From contig OZ038478.1 in assembly GCA_964036315.1 (NCBI GenBank), positions 140,409,656 to 140,473,655 on the forward strand: a stretch of DNA of 64,000 bases. Reading direction: 5' to 3'. The first letter of the stretch is position 1. The number at the start of each line of letters is the position of its first letter. The DNA is from Acanthosepion esculentum. Lineage: Eukaryota; Mollusca; Cephalopoda; Sepiida; Sepiidae. A program made the position numbers and the translations under genes. The notes under the pieces were generated by a model. That model saw only the letters and a list, made by a program, of their open reading frames with translations. It was not told the origin of the DNA and made no database searches. Below, one piece after another: positions 54,074-63,879 of the stretch.

Positions 54074-54989
54074 TGTATTTGTATATCTTCAGTTTCGTGT
54101 GTTTATTTCTAAATAGGAAGTTGTCGATTTATATTTATCTTTGCATTTTCATGGTTACCTTTCGTACAAAATCCATTTATCTGAAAGTGTATAATGATAT
54201 AATGTTGATTCAGCAAACTTCCCTTTACTCGCTCTACAGGACTTCTCAAAATGAAAGTTTAAAAACTTGGATTCGAATGTCTGTTTGTTTTTTTTGTAAA
54301 AACCCAAGTCACAATCAAAGAATTTTTATTATCACGCCCATTAAGAAATAAGATTCATAGAAAGCTTTATTACTTACCACTCTCGATCGGTTAATGCTGT
54401 AAGAAAAAAGAAAAGTTTCAAATTAGCTTAGAAAGCAGACATTATGTAAATATTTTTATTTTATTTTTTAAATATTTGTCGTTTGAGGTTTGTTTTACAT
54501 ATTACATCAAGAAATATAGGGGCATATGGATCACTGCCTTAGATAAAAGTTGTTTAAACCATTTACTCGTATAAGATGCAGTCTTTACAGATTGTTCACT
54601 CTAATGTGGACTTATATCAAACTAAATACACTTAATGAACGTGTTATCTTCTGTCTTGTAGTAGCTAATAGAAATCAGAACCTCAACTCGCAACCAAGAT
54701 TATTAGATTCTTCTACAGTGGAACTAATAATATAATGTTCATTTGACAGTCTACGTTTCTTTTGGGAAGAGTTGTGTGCTTATTTCATTACTGAGACAAT
54801 CGCATTTCCCACTTGTGAAAGATATGTTTTAAACCCGAGGTATAAACCAAGATTTTCACTACTTGCTTTCGATGGGGCTAGTTTGCAAGGATGTACCGAC
54901 ACGGTATTATAACAGTCATTTCCTACCGTTTACGCTATCGATTATGAGAAAAAAGAGACAACCCCTAGATTTGAGCTAAGTTTTGGGAG
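54074..54989. other. no recognisable feature
   Basis: AT-rich; 98- and 61-codon frames without motif. Confidence 0.4.
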
Positions 54990-55450
54990 ACGTAGATACC
55001 AGACAATCCAGCGCCAAATAAATAGAAAGGCGCATAAGAAAAAGGTAAGATATTTGCAAGGAAAAGGATCAAAGTATTAACAGGTAGGAACATTTAGTTA
55101 GAAACATACTGGATTGTTCTGTTATATCTAATCTCTTATATAACAGTGAATACCGCACAATATTCTCGCAGATGAAAGAGAGACTTGAGGCAATAAAGAT
55201 ATAGTTCTACCAGCAGATTCTAAGAATAAAATGGACTGGAAATTCCAGCAATTCTAATAAAAATAGAAACAGCAAGGAAACAGTTTAATGTCTGGTACTC
55301 ATAATGAGGAAAAAGGGCCTAGATAATTTAACTCACGTAAGGCGTAATGAAATCCAAAGAGTCACAAGGAAACAGTAATTAATCTACCTTTGAAGCTTGT
55401 GTAAGTGGGTGACAGAATAAGCAAAATAATGTTTACAACACGCTGTATTG
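54990..55450 (+). pseudogene. LINE reverse transcriptase C-terminal remnant
   Basis: Same family as 4090-4790: blocks resembling the YxxEY-I, SQMKERLEA, RIKWT, GLDNLTH and KWV-E tail appear across frames. It is heavily broken and abuts a different LINE remnant at 55450. Confidence 0.55.
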
Positions 55451-56560
55451 CTGCCGAGATATCTTTTTGAGATCATTCATCAATTTCATGATGGCATGTA
55501 TGCCACTGTATCAATTTGAGGATTTAACTTAACATAGTTCCCGGTTTCACATGGAGTCAAGCAAGGTTGCGTCATGACGCCAACATTGTCTACACGGCAA
55601 TCTTGACTTGCACGTTGCACTGTGCTCTCAAGTGAGTATACGTGCGCCCCATGCAGGATGATGACCGCTTCAATCTGGCACTTTACGCTTTGAAATGGTT
55701 ATCGGGACCTGATCTACGCTGACAATGACTGTTTCATCTCTGCCTCTCTTTCTGATGAGAAATCACCAGCATCCAAAGATTTAGAAAGTTTCGGCCTGAA
55801 GATTAATTAAAAAAATACGAAATCTTCGCCAAACTTCTCTAAATGACGAATATATTGAGCCGATGCTCACGTTTGACGGTGATCCACTGAAATCCGTTCG
55901 CAGTTTCTCTTACCTAGGAAGGGAAGAGTCTACTCTTAGCAACTACATCAAGAGACGAACCACGGTAAACGATTGCCGTTGTCTGTGCCCTGTGGGACCA
56001 AACATGTGTCAAGCTCTTCAGTAAGTGCAAGGTCTATCTAGCGGCCTGCATCTTAATCTCGATGTAGACCATGCAATCAGCATCACTATACTGTAGGGAT
56101 ATCAAATCCTTGATCAGTTTACAGTGCTGCTCTTTGCACGGCATTAGGCCTATTTCGTGGAAAGACGAGGTCTCTAACCCCGATGTCCATGCCGGAGCAA
56201 ATATGCTAAGTTTAAAGCCCTGTTGCTAGCAGGAGCAAGACTACGATGGACTGGGCATGTCTGTTGTTTGGGTGGCTCTCGATTGTCGGAAACCACTCAT
56301 TTTGGTGAACTAAAGTGGGGAAACCGACGGTGAAGCGTTCAATGTCTACGCTATAAATATTGCATCAAGAAGGATATGAAAGCGATACAATTGGTTATAG
56401 CTGGTTGCGGACCGCCCTGTATGACGCCCAATGTTTCATACTGAAGTAACAGCAAACTGGCTGACAAGTTACCAGTGACCATTGACCCGGAGACATAGCT
56501 GTCATGCGATTCAAATCACCGAAGCTAGATGAATCGATTTCTTGTGTTTGTGTTGAATAC
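55451..56560 (+). pseudogene. LINE reverse transcriptase remnant (second family)
   Basis: In order and in shifting frames: GVKQGCVMTPTL (about 55555-55590), a DLIYADN block (about 55710-55730, active form would be ADD), ESFGLKIN, SFSYLGR, CKVYLA, CRDIKSL, ISWKDEVSN and W-GH-LPK-like segments to about 56460. These are the RT palm-to-thumb blocks of an endonuclease-RT LINE. Numerous stops and shifts mark it as old. Confidence 0.65.
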
Positions 56561-56572
56561 TACGGACAGTCG

Positions 56573-56596
56573 ATGATGATGATGATGATGATGATA
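56573..56596. repeat. (GAT)n microsatellite
   Basis: Eight GAT units just downstream of the LINE remnant; it may be that element's short tandem 3' tail. Confidence 0.85.
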
Positions 56597-57322
56597 TTGT
56601 AAAATTCACAAAACGAAAAGTTACGAAGATAAAAAGTTAGAAGAATACATCCTAGCTGTCGTGAACCAAATTTTTTAACTCACCACCAAACCAATGAATT
56701 AGAGTATATAATAAAATCAATAAATGTATATACATAAGTGATTTTTAAAACAGTGTCGAGAAACTGGAATTCAAATTTCGTATGTTTCCCAATCCGGGTG
56801 AATTAAAATTAATTTCAGTATTGCTCTACTTCTTTCTATTAATAGAGAAAAACCGTCCCGTTGCAGATTTTAACGCAAACATTTCTGAAAATCTTGAAAC
56901 AATAAGTTAAAACAATAAAAACAGCTATTAACAAGTAAACAAGTTCTTTAAACGAAATCGAATTTAAAACTAATAGCCTATTAAATTGTGAGAGGGTATT
57001 GAATCAAGCGAACAATCATGGCAGAATCTAATCAGAAGAAATGTGTTCTTCATGAATCGAAACACTAACGAGATGAGACATATTGTCTTCGAATGCGAGA
57101 AACGTGGATCGAGAGTATCTGATTTGACTGGAATAGGCCACCGCCGTAAACAGCCAATAGAAGAAGAAAGTTTCGTCTCAACAAGCGTGTATTGGACATC
57201 TATTTAAAACCAAATAACCTGGAGGGTAAAAACGAAAACATAGTGATGAAGTACAACATATTAATCTAGCAGTAAAAGTAAAAAAAAACTTACTAAAATT
57301 TTAAATTAATTAGGTAGCAATA

Positions 57323-57326
<4 letters not shown>
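56597..57326. other. no recognisable feature
   Basis: AT-rich sequence. The words near 57060-57160 (ATGAGACATATTGTCTTC and following) do not form a motif I know. Confidence 0.4.

Positions 57327-57394
<68 letters not shown>
57327..57394. repeat. (TA)n microsatellite
   Basis: Left border of the inverted-repeat element at 57427-57648. Confidence 0.95.
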
Positions 57395-57398
<4 letters not shown>

Positions 57399-57426
57399 TG
57401 TTGAGTCAGCAGATCATTATTTAAAC

Positions 57427-57648
57427 ATATATCATTAAATATAACAGACAATGAATGTCTATTATGTCTAATCATGAGACGTTTTAAAGTTCGCATTGTC
57501 CAACATTTGGATTCTTTTTAAATATCCAAATGTTGAACATCTTTTGTCTTTATTTTCATCAGAAATTAAATCAAACATACGGACTTTAGAACGGCTCATG
57601 AGGAGTCATAATGGACATTCATTTTGATATATTCAATAATATATTTAT
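57427..57648. repeat. inverted-repeat element bordered by (TA)n
   Basis: Arms 57449-57500 and 57572-57624 are complementary with mismatches (AATGAATGTC(T/C)ATTATG at the outer side). The centre holds a tighter hairpin, CCAACATTTGGAT with ATCCAAATGTTG (57500-57537). TA arrays lie on both sides. No coding signal. Confidence 0.7.
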
Positions 57649-57657
57649 ATATATATG

Positions 57658-57725
<68 letters not shown>
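57649..57725. repeat. (TA)n microsatellite
   Basis: Right border of the inverted-repeat element; imperfect TA with GTA interruptions. Confidence 0.95.
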
Positions 57726-57734
<9 letters not shown>

Positions 57735-57825
57735 ATATATAAATTCTGTCTATATTTCTGAGATGAGGTATTATGTACAGTATTTACATTATTCGGACTA
57801 TTGTCCTCATCTTTGTCGCCATATT

Positions 57826-57876
57826 TGTCACAACGTTTCGGCCGTTGTACGCTCCGGCCTTCTTCAGGTGGTTGGA
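57826..57876 (-). ncRNA. hammerhead-like motif, copy D left terminus
   Basis: Identical to the right-terminus motif but on the opposite strand. Confidence 0.45.
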
Positions 57877-57907
57877 ATTTCGAACCGAACCCTTTATTTC
57901 GGAGGAG

Positions 57908-58381
57908 GAGGAGGAGGACAACAACACTCAGAAAACAGTCTGCCTGCCTTATGTGAAGGGGTTATCAGAGAAAATACAAAGGATCTGCGGTCCATATAAC
58001 ATCAGGACAACCTTCAAAAGCGTGACAACACTTCGCAGATATCTCTCTCGAGTGAGACCCCTCATAGAGGAGAACGGGACTAGAGACTGTGTGTACGCTA
58101 TCCCGTGCAGCTGCGGAAAGGAATATAAAGGAGAAACAGGCCGCCCCCTCCAGGTAAGGCTTCAAGAACACCAGAAAGCTGTAATGCGAGGGGAAGTAGA
58201 AAAATCAGGCGTGGCTGACCACATATGGAGAGAGAAGGGAGATCACCGTCCCCTGTGGGATCAGGTTGAGATCATAGACAGGGAACACCATTGGAAAATT
58301 CGTAAACTTAAGGAATCAGCACATATTCTAGGCCACAAAAATCTCCTGAGTCGGCCAAGCATAGATATAAATACAATATGA
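57908..58381 (+). CDS. Penelope-like reverse transcriptase C-terminus with GIY-YIG endonuclease (fragment)
   Basis: About 158 residues, open to the TGA at 58379-58381. A leading block ([17 protein letters not shown], then [12 protein letters not shown]) matches the thumb-linker of Penelope-like reverse transcriptases. The endonuclease follows: [19 protein letters not shown] (GIY-YIG equivalents are VYA and YKG), the conserved Arg in [10 protein letters not shown], and SGVADHIW. The domain nicks DNA for insertion. The 5' end of the reading frame runs into the inverted terminus, so no genuine start exists; the product, if made, would lack the RT. Confidence 0.7.
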   Translation, partial: EEEDNNTQKTVCLPYVKGLSEKIQRICGPYNIRTTFKSVTTLRRYLSRVRPLIEENGTRDCVYAIPCSCGKEYKGETGRPLQVRLQEHQKAVMRGEVEKSGVADHIWREKGDHRPLWDQVEIIDREHHWKIRKLKESAHILGHKNLLSRPSIDINTI

Positions 58382-58562
58382 GAACCAGTAATAAGGAGTG
58401 CCAGAGAACAGCAATGATAACAAAAAGTTGCAATATGAGATCTGGTAAAAAGAACATGCAATGATAACAGCAAAAATTGCAATATGAGTACTGGTAAAAA
58501 ATGGTTGCTGAAAAATTAGGTTTATAATACTCAAAAATTCATACCCAGATGTCCTCAAGGAC

Positions 58563-58640
58563 ACATGGTACGGTGGATAAAGGCGTTGGTTAGATCCAGT
58601 AACAGACCCAAAGAGTGTGAGTTCAATACCCGGTTCAGGC
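58563..58640 (+). other. tRNA-like Pol III promoter within Penelope-like 3' UTR
   Basis: TGGTACGGTGGATAAAGG (A-box-like) and, about 45 nt later, GTGAGTTCAATACCC (B-box-like). The same stretch is present at the same relative place in copies A (2831-2897, minus), B (7776-7851) and C (43508-43583, minus). Several substitutions break a full cloverleaf. Confidence 0.5.
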
Positions 58641-58762
58641 AGTGGAGAACTTTCAGAGGGAAAAATTACCAGGAGATAACTGATAACTGACATCCATCAA
58701 ACATGGCTCGTAGAACTAGAACAGTCTACCCCAGTGATCGAAATAAAGGGTTCGGTTCGAAA

Positions 58763-58815
58763 TTCCAACCACCTGAAGAAGGCCGGAGCGTACAACGGCC
58801 GAAACGTTGTGACAA
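58763..58815 (+). ncRNA. hammerhead-like ribozyme motif, copy D right terminus
   Basis: Core segment CTGAAGA (58773-58779), one extra A, stem II GGCCG (58781-58785) with CGGCC (58796-58800), then GAAAC (58801-58805). A 2-bp stem III (AC/GT) and a candidate GTT cleavage triplet (58806-58808) follow. Stem I starts with CAC/GTG. Tiny stem III is a reported property of hammerheads in Penelope-like termini. The extra A before stem II departs from the strict consensus, so activity is uncertain. Confidence 0.5.
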
Positions 58816-58867
58816 ATATGGCGACAAAGATGAGGACAATAGTCCGAATAATGTAAATACTGTAAAT

Positions 58868-59139
58868 ATATAAATGTATGCATATATAAATATATGTTTA
58901 CATATATATATATGTATCGATTAATATAAGCATAAATATATATGTATGCATATATAAAACTATGAATACATATATATATACATACTATTTATAAATATAT
59001 GCATATATATATATATATATAAATATATGCATATGTATATAATTATAGATATATGTATGTGTATATAAATATATGTATATACATAAATATATGTATAAAT
59101 ATAAATGTATGTATAAATATAAATATATGTATCTATATA

Positions 59140-59168
<29 letters not shown>
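58868..59168. repeat. degenerate (ATGTATA)/(TA) low-complexity tract
   Basis: About 300 bp of TA-rich sequence with repeated AAATATATG words, continuous with the TA border of the next hairpin. Confidence 0.85.
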
Positions 59169-59175
<7 letters not shown>

Positions 59176-59383
59176 TGAACATAGATGTCAACACTTAGAG
59201 GCGGCAGTCTGTTTCATGCTAGACACAATCGTCAAGCCACCATGACACTTTCGTCTAGCATGAAACAGACTGTCGCTACTAAGTGTTGACTTCAATGTTT
59301 ACTTTTATATTTACATACGCTTTATCTCTGATACTGAGCACTTTATCCCACAAATATAGCATACCCTAAGAGTATATTTCTTC

Positions 59384-59391
<8 letters not shown>
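59169..59391. repeat. hairpin element, family 1, copy 3
   Basis: Arms 59169-59225 and 59253-59309 are complementary with few mismatches. The arm sequence is shared with 5482-5604 and 44569-44701, and the right shoulder 59310-59391 is shared with copy 2. TA arrays lie on both sides. Confidence 0.8.
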
Positions 59392-59459
<68 letters not shown>

Positions 59460-59525
59460 CTATGTGTGTGTGTGTGTGTGTCTATGTGTTTGTGTGTGTG
59501 TGTGTGTGCGTGTGAGTGTGTGTAA
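59392..59525. repeat. (TA)n-(TG)n microsatellite
   Basis: TA to about 59438, then interrupted TG runs to about 59522. Confidence 0.95.
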
Positions 59526-59744
59526 ATATTCTCACATGAAATATATCTGTAGAAGAGACAAAATGAATGAAACGACAAGAGGAATATTCTAATTAAGTCG
59601 ACACGTTTCTAGTCCTAGTAATAATTATAATATCATAACATTAATTATATAATCATAATAAAACTAATTTCAATATTATTATTCCGCTTTAAAATAATGA
59701 GACCCTGCCCCCAATCAAGTACTCCGCTTAAATTGTTAAAGTCT

Positions 59745-59987
59745 AAGTACCAAAGAGGAAATCTCAAAAGAACAATTACCCTGAAAGTATTTAAAGAAAA
59801 AGCACATGGAAGCTTTGTTAAGGCGGTAGAAATTGAATTCGAGTTGCCATATCATGAACAATAACATTTCAATTCTTTGAATTTTATCAAGAATATCTAA
59901 ATATATAGCATGGGTATCAGACCAGATATGGTACCTATATTCAAAACAAGTTAATATTTCGAGTTCTGGAGAGGCGTCCAACTTCAT
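59745..59987 (-). pseudogene. jockey/CR1-like LINE C-terminal remnant
   Basis: Minus-strand translation: YRYHIWSDTHAIYLDILDKIQ, then KASMCFFFKYFQGNCSFEIS. It aligns in order with the U2 protein (CHIWSGAPAVCLGVLDKIQ, ASLCLFYKYFHGNCSEEL). Diverged, with internal loss. Confidence 0.6.
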
Positions 59988-60907
59988 CCTGTAAATCTAT
60001 ATTGTTCAGGAACAGTTTTATAGATATAAATGTAATTTTTAATATAACAATGCTATTTTTTAATTCATTTACAACATCCACAAACAGATTGTTTCTGTCT
60101 TCATCCACTATTACTTCATAACATTGTGAACATTTTTTTATACACAAGCTTTTGCTTCGCTATATCTACAATTTTGTTCACTTTTCTTCTTATTCGCCGC
60201 AATTTTGTCAACAGTATTTTTGGATAATAGTAATCTATATTTTAGACATTTTTAGTTCGCTATTTTTGTGTTTGTACAAGTAAATAATATGTTCCTTAAA
60301 TCAATACAATGTTAGTTTGCAGGTGGTACCATTTTGATATAAATGTCTAGACACTGAAATATCCTTCTTTATAAGAACTCTTTTAATACTCAGTACACGA
60401 ATTTTATATAAACTCGATTAAATACTCCACAAGAAAACAAGGCACTTTTCGTTTGAGAATGTAGAATGAAATAAACGCAATTTGCACGAGTGTCCTTATT
60501 TCAATATTGTGGAGTTTGGTAATGAATTATACCTGATAATATTCGTTTTCACTGTATAATGGTCCACTATATGTGGCGCGTCCCTTCAGGAAATGGGAGA
60601 TCAATGCTTTCCACAAATGCCACTCATCTTAGGAAAGGGTCTCTCTTTGCAATCCCACTTAGTCCCTGTTCTGTCAAACATTAACACAAGCTCGTAAGGT
60701 AGTATATGTGTTGCTTTTCTCTTTTGCCTTCAATATTTCCTGTGAGATCGAAATTCTGATTAGTCAACGGCTAGCAAACTCGAGATACTGTATCAATAAA
60801 ATCGCCGTGGATAAAGCAATGGGAAACAAATCCACTATAATACTCCAATAGAAAAGCGAAAATCATGGAATGTTTCCTTCAGGAGAAAATTACATTTCTT
60901 TTATATA
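59988..60907. other. no recognisable feature
   Basis: AT-rich; no motif on either strand. Confidence 0.4.
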
Positions 60908-61265
60908 CAGTGGTGAATTTGCCACCTTACAAAAGTGGCTACGGTCTATAATTTTTAGGGTATGTCCGACGTGAAAGTAAGAGATAGAATATCAAAATAT
61001 TTTAGAAAATCACAGGATATTAATTTTTCAATAGTTATTTATTATTCATTGAAAAAAATAAATATTTCACACCCTACAAACTAGCAATGGTTCCGGCCCC
61101 ACAGACCGGTTATGTGACCGGAAGATACATCGACTAGTCATATTACTCAATTATTACTCCTAATCAAGTACTCATTACCTGTATAAAAGACACTAATTCA
61201 CATAATCGTTCAATGAATCAGAATCTAATCTCTCCGTCTGGGATATGTATTCAGTTACAACACAT
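60908..61265 (+). mobile_element. Tc1-like transposon 5' end (TIR and 5' UTR)
   Basis: Starts CAGTGGTGAATTTGCC directly after a TA dinucleotide. It follows the layout of Tc1-like elements known from fish: TIR, a GTGAAAGTAAGAGATAGAAT region, AAATAAATATTTCACACC, CTACAAACTAGCAATG, then CCTGTATAAAAGACAC just before where the transposase ATG would be. The coding part is not attached; unrelated sequence follows. Confidence 0.6.
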
Positions 61266-61620
61266 TTTTATTTCTGTCTGGAAAACTGGATGCTAGTTGT
61301 TAATCATGTTGCAGTACATTTTGTTGGCTTGTTCTGATAGTAAGTGTAAAGTGTGTTTTTGCATTTCTTGACTGTTTTCCTTGTTTTTCGTGTGGGGAAT
61401 ACTCTCCCACAATCGAGGAGGTGACCCAGGAAAAAAAGCCATTGGCCACCACATGCATTGCACCATCAGCATATGGGTGGCAGAAAGGCCTCCAAAAGGA
61501 CGGGATATTATAAAAAACGACAAGGAGTTCATCTCAAAAAATGAAGTTTTTCCTTCCGTAATGGAAACAGTGGCATATAGGACTATCTCCATTTTGACGG
61601 TCGACATCAAAACCAGAAAG

Positions 61621-61822
61621 CCGGAAAAAGAGGTCCAACTGGAGCAGAAAGTTGTGGAGGATTTACCTCAACTGGACCTCTAGATGGAGGTGGAGGATAT
61701 GTCCCTTCCTCCTCCTCTTCCTCTCTTTAATAATGAGGTGGAGGCATATCTTCCACCTCCATACAGATCCAGTTGAGATAAATCCTCCCCAACTTTCTGC
61801 TCCGGTTGAACCTCTTTTTCCG
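61621..61822. repeat. inverted repeat, arms about 82 bp
   Basis: 61621-61703 (GGAAAAAGAGGTCCAACTGG and onward) is complementary to 61742-61822 with about ten mismatches, around a CT-rich 38-bp loop. There are no TA borders. The left arm lies at the end of a 100-codon open frame (61381-61683) that I cannot identify. Confidence 0.75.
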
Positions 61823-61869
61823 CTGCTGTTCGCGTTGCTGCTCTCGCCGATGTTAGTGTGCTGCCTAAC

Positions 61870-63060
61870 GACTTTGTAATCTATTCAGCATATGGTGACA
61901 GGTAGCCCAGAGGTGTTTCCTTGTTAGTCAAGCGTTCCCTGGATGCGAGAGTAGACCTTGTTCAAGTGGGCTCGGATGGCTAACTGATCGTAGTCGATAT
62001 TGCCTGGGTAGTGGTTCGTTTTCGGTTTGTTGAGGGTTATGCTCCCAACGACCATGGGGACCCTGTCTATGTTTTTCTGTCAGTTGGAGCCGTTTCTGGC
62101 TGATTCGTCGCGCTTAGTCTTAATGGAGGAATGGAATGCCGTTTTGGACTCTAATATAGAAAAGTGGTGGGGAACTAGCGGCAAGGCATCGGGCGATCGT
62201 AGCTTGGTTCATCTGATCGGCGTGTTTGGGCTCGTCGATAGATAACAAGTCAGTCATGCGAAGTGGGGAGATGCGGATGTGGACCCTGAAGTGTGCACCG
62301 CTCTCCAAGTAGCCGTCCTAGAATGGATGGACATTGGAAATTCAATCTGTCGTTACTGGACAGTCGGGACTTCCAGCAACAGCGAATTGGATTAGTGCAG
62401 TAGGAACTAGCGTTTATTGGTAATAAGTGGTCAGAGAGGCTTAAGGATAGGATTAGGTCCTTCACCACCGAATATAGCCAACGGCTCACCGTGGAAAGGG
62501 CTAAAACGGTAAAGGCTCTCTATAGGATAGTCTGCCACAGGCGGTATTGCGGGGATTCCCTAGAGATTACTATGAAGCGTGAGGCTAGTAAGCGCTATCA
62601 GGGTCAGGTAGTTAGAAATAGGTTAAGCAAGATGTCTAACGAAGCTGTGAAAATGAGCGCAGAACTGCGCAAGGAAGATCTCCGTCAAGATTCCGATCGA
62701 TAAATTCGTGAGGTCATTTCTACGGAGGGGCATACTCTGATAGCGACCAAGGACATGTAACCGGAATTTCGAGAGCCGTTTTACCAAGGTCTCAGTGGCG
62801 ACAAGTTTCGCAGCTATTTGGCTGACTTTCCTAGGCTTTCGCCAACTGAAACGGCTAGCTGCGAGGGTTAGATCACAGAGGGCGAAGTTTACCTATCATT
62901 GGAGAATGTCGGCGGAGGTAAATATCTGTGACTTGATAGTCTGCCCTACGAAATGTACTTGAGGCTTGTTCGTGTGGATGAGGCTAGCCTTGATTTTCTC
63001 TTTTAAGTCCTCTTGATGCAACGGGGCGACTTCCTGTGAACCCTCCCCTAATAAAGTTAG
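61870..63060 (+). pseudogene. old relative of the tandem Tx1-group LINE, ORF2 5' half
   Basis: The broken translation aligns in order with ORF2 of the 9177-30393 copies: IYSAYG/RGVSLLVKRSLDA, EPFLADSSRLVLMEEWNAV, the GHWKFNLSL-D-RDFQQ block, KWSERLKDRIRSFTTEYSQRL, RNRLSKMSNEAVKMSAELR, YLADFPRLS, ASCEG-ITE and LDSLPYEMYLRL. It stops just after the first RT block. Frameshifts and stops are many. The divergence from the tandem copies is large, so this lineage is long resident. Confidence 0.75.
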
Positions 63061-63149
63061 ACACTATTTAATTTCCCTAGTTAATTTGACTGTGTTGTTC
63101 CCGCTCTGTTTCCCGACATTCTCAACCACCCCAGTTTGTTTGTCCCCTG

Positions 63150-63790
63150 TTTCTTATCTTGGCTTGGTCAGCCTTTGATTTTTCTCATTCTTCGTACTCT
63201 TAGCAGTATGCTTGGGATCATTGTACTTCTGGAAGATCCAATCAAGAGGAAGCCCAAGATTCTCTACAGAAAGCGATAATTTTTTGCTTAGGATTTGTTG
63301 ATATTTTTCTGCATTAATTCTACCGTCTATAATTGCTAGTTTGCCAACACCTCGCATCGAAATGCAGCCCCAAACTATGATACTACACCTACCAAATTTG
63401 ACAGTTGGTATGGTGTTCTTGGGTGCGTGAACTTCGCCGTCTTTCCTCCATACATGATTCAGGGAATTGAGACCGAACAACTAAATTTTACTCTCATCAG
63501 TCCAAAGAACTCTTTCCCAATAAGAATTTTCCTTATCTTTATGTTCTGTCGCAAATTTCAACTTAGCATCTCTATGCTGTTTTAGAAAGAGTTGTGTCTT
63601 TCTTAGGGAGCGCGACTTTATACCGTCTCTGCGTAGTTTATTACTTATTTACGTTAACTCCTGACAATCTCAGATCATTCTGAAGGTCTTGTCTGATGGC
63701 CATTGTGTTATTTGGGACCTGTCGCATCAACTTCCTTCGTAATCTGGGAGAGATCTTCCTGGGAGCATCGGGTCTGCCTTTGTTGTCAGC
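63150..63790 (-). pseudogene. Tc1-like transposase fragment
   Basis: Minus-strand frames give a helix-turn-helix part (RPDAPRKISPRLRRKLMRQV, then IRQDLQNDLRLSGVNVNK), a WTDESKI block holding the first catalytic Asp, and WRKDGEVHAPKN. These are followed by IIVWGCISMRGVGKLAIIDG and FQKYNDPKHTAKS. The second catalytic Asp, first residue of the usual DNDPKHT motif, is Tyr here. A stop splits the WTDESK segment from the 108-codon open frame 63154-63480, and the C-terminal Glu region is missing. Its orientation is opposite to the Tc1 5' end at 60908, so they are different insertions or rearranged. Confidence 0.8.
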
Positions 63791-63806
63791 AGAATTAAGT
63801 CTTTTA

Positions 63807-63809
<3 letters not shown>

Positions 63810-63878
<69 letters not shown>
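63810..63878. repeat. (TA)n microsatellite
   Basis: Long TA run just beyond the N-terminal end of the Tc1-like fragment. Confidence 0.95.

Positions 63879-63879
<1 letters not shown>

Larger units (their letters stand above)
57775..58867 (+). mobile_element. Penelope-like element copy D, inverted termini
   Basis: Best copy in the window. The left terminus 57775-57901 is an almost perfect inverted copy of the right terminus 58740-58867 (about 127 bp). Between them are the C-terminal coding part (57908-58381), a 3' UTR with internal near-repeats (GCAATATGAG), a tRNA-like stretch (58563-58640), and a spacer. The RT palm is absent, so it is 5'-truncated. The word TCTGTCTATATTTCTGAGATG just outside the left end also flanks copy B (inverted, about 8075-8095) and may belong to the element. 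Confidence 0.75.

Noticed and set aside
58815..58860. Second hammerhead core in GATGAGGACAATAGTCCGAA next to the Penelope-like end
   Set aside because: GATGAG, a short stem (GAC/GTC) and CGAA resemble the core, but the leading CT of the first segment is AA. The essential C is lost, so I keep only the upstream motif.
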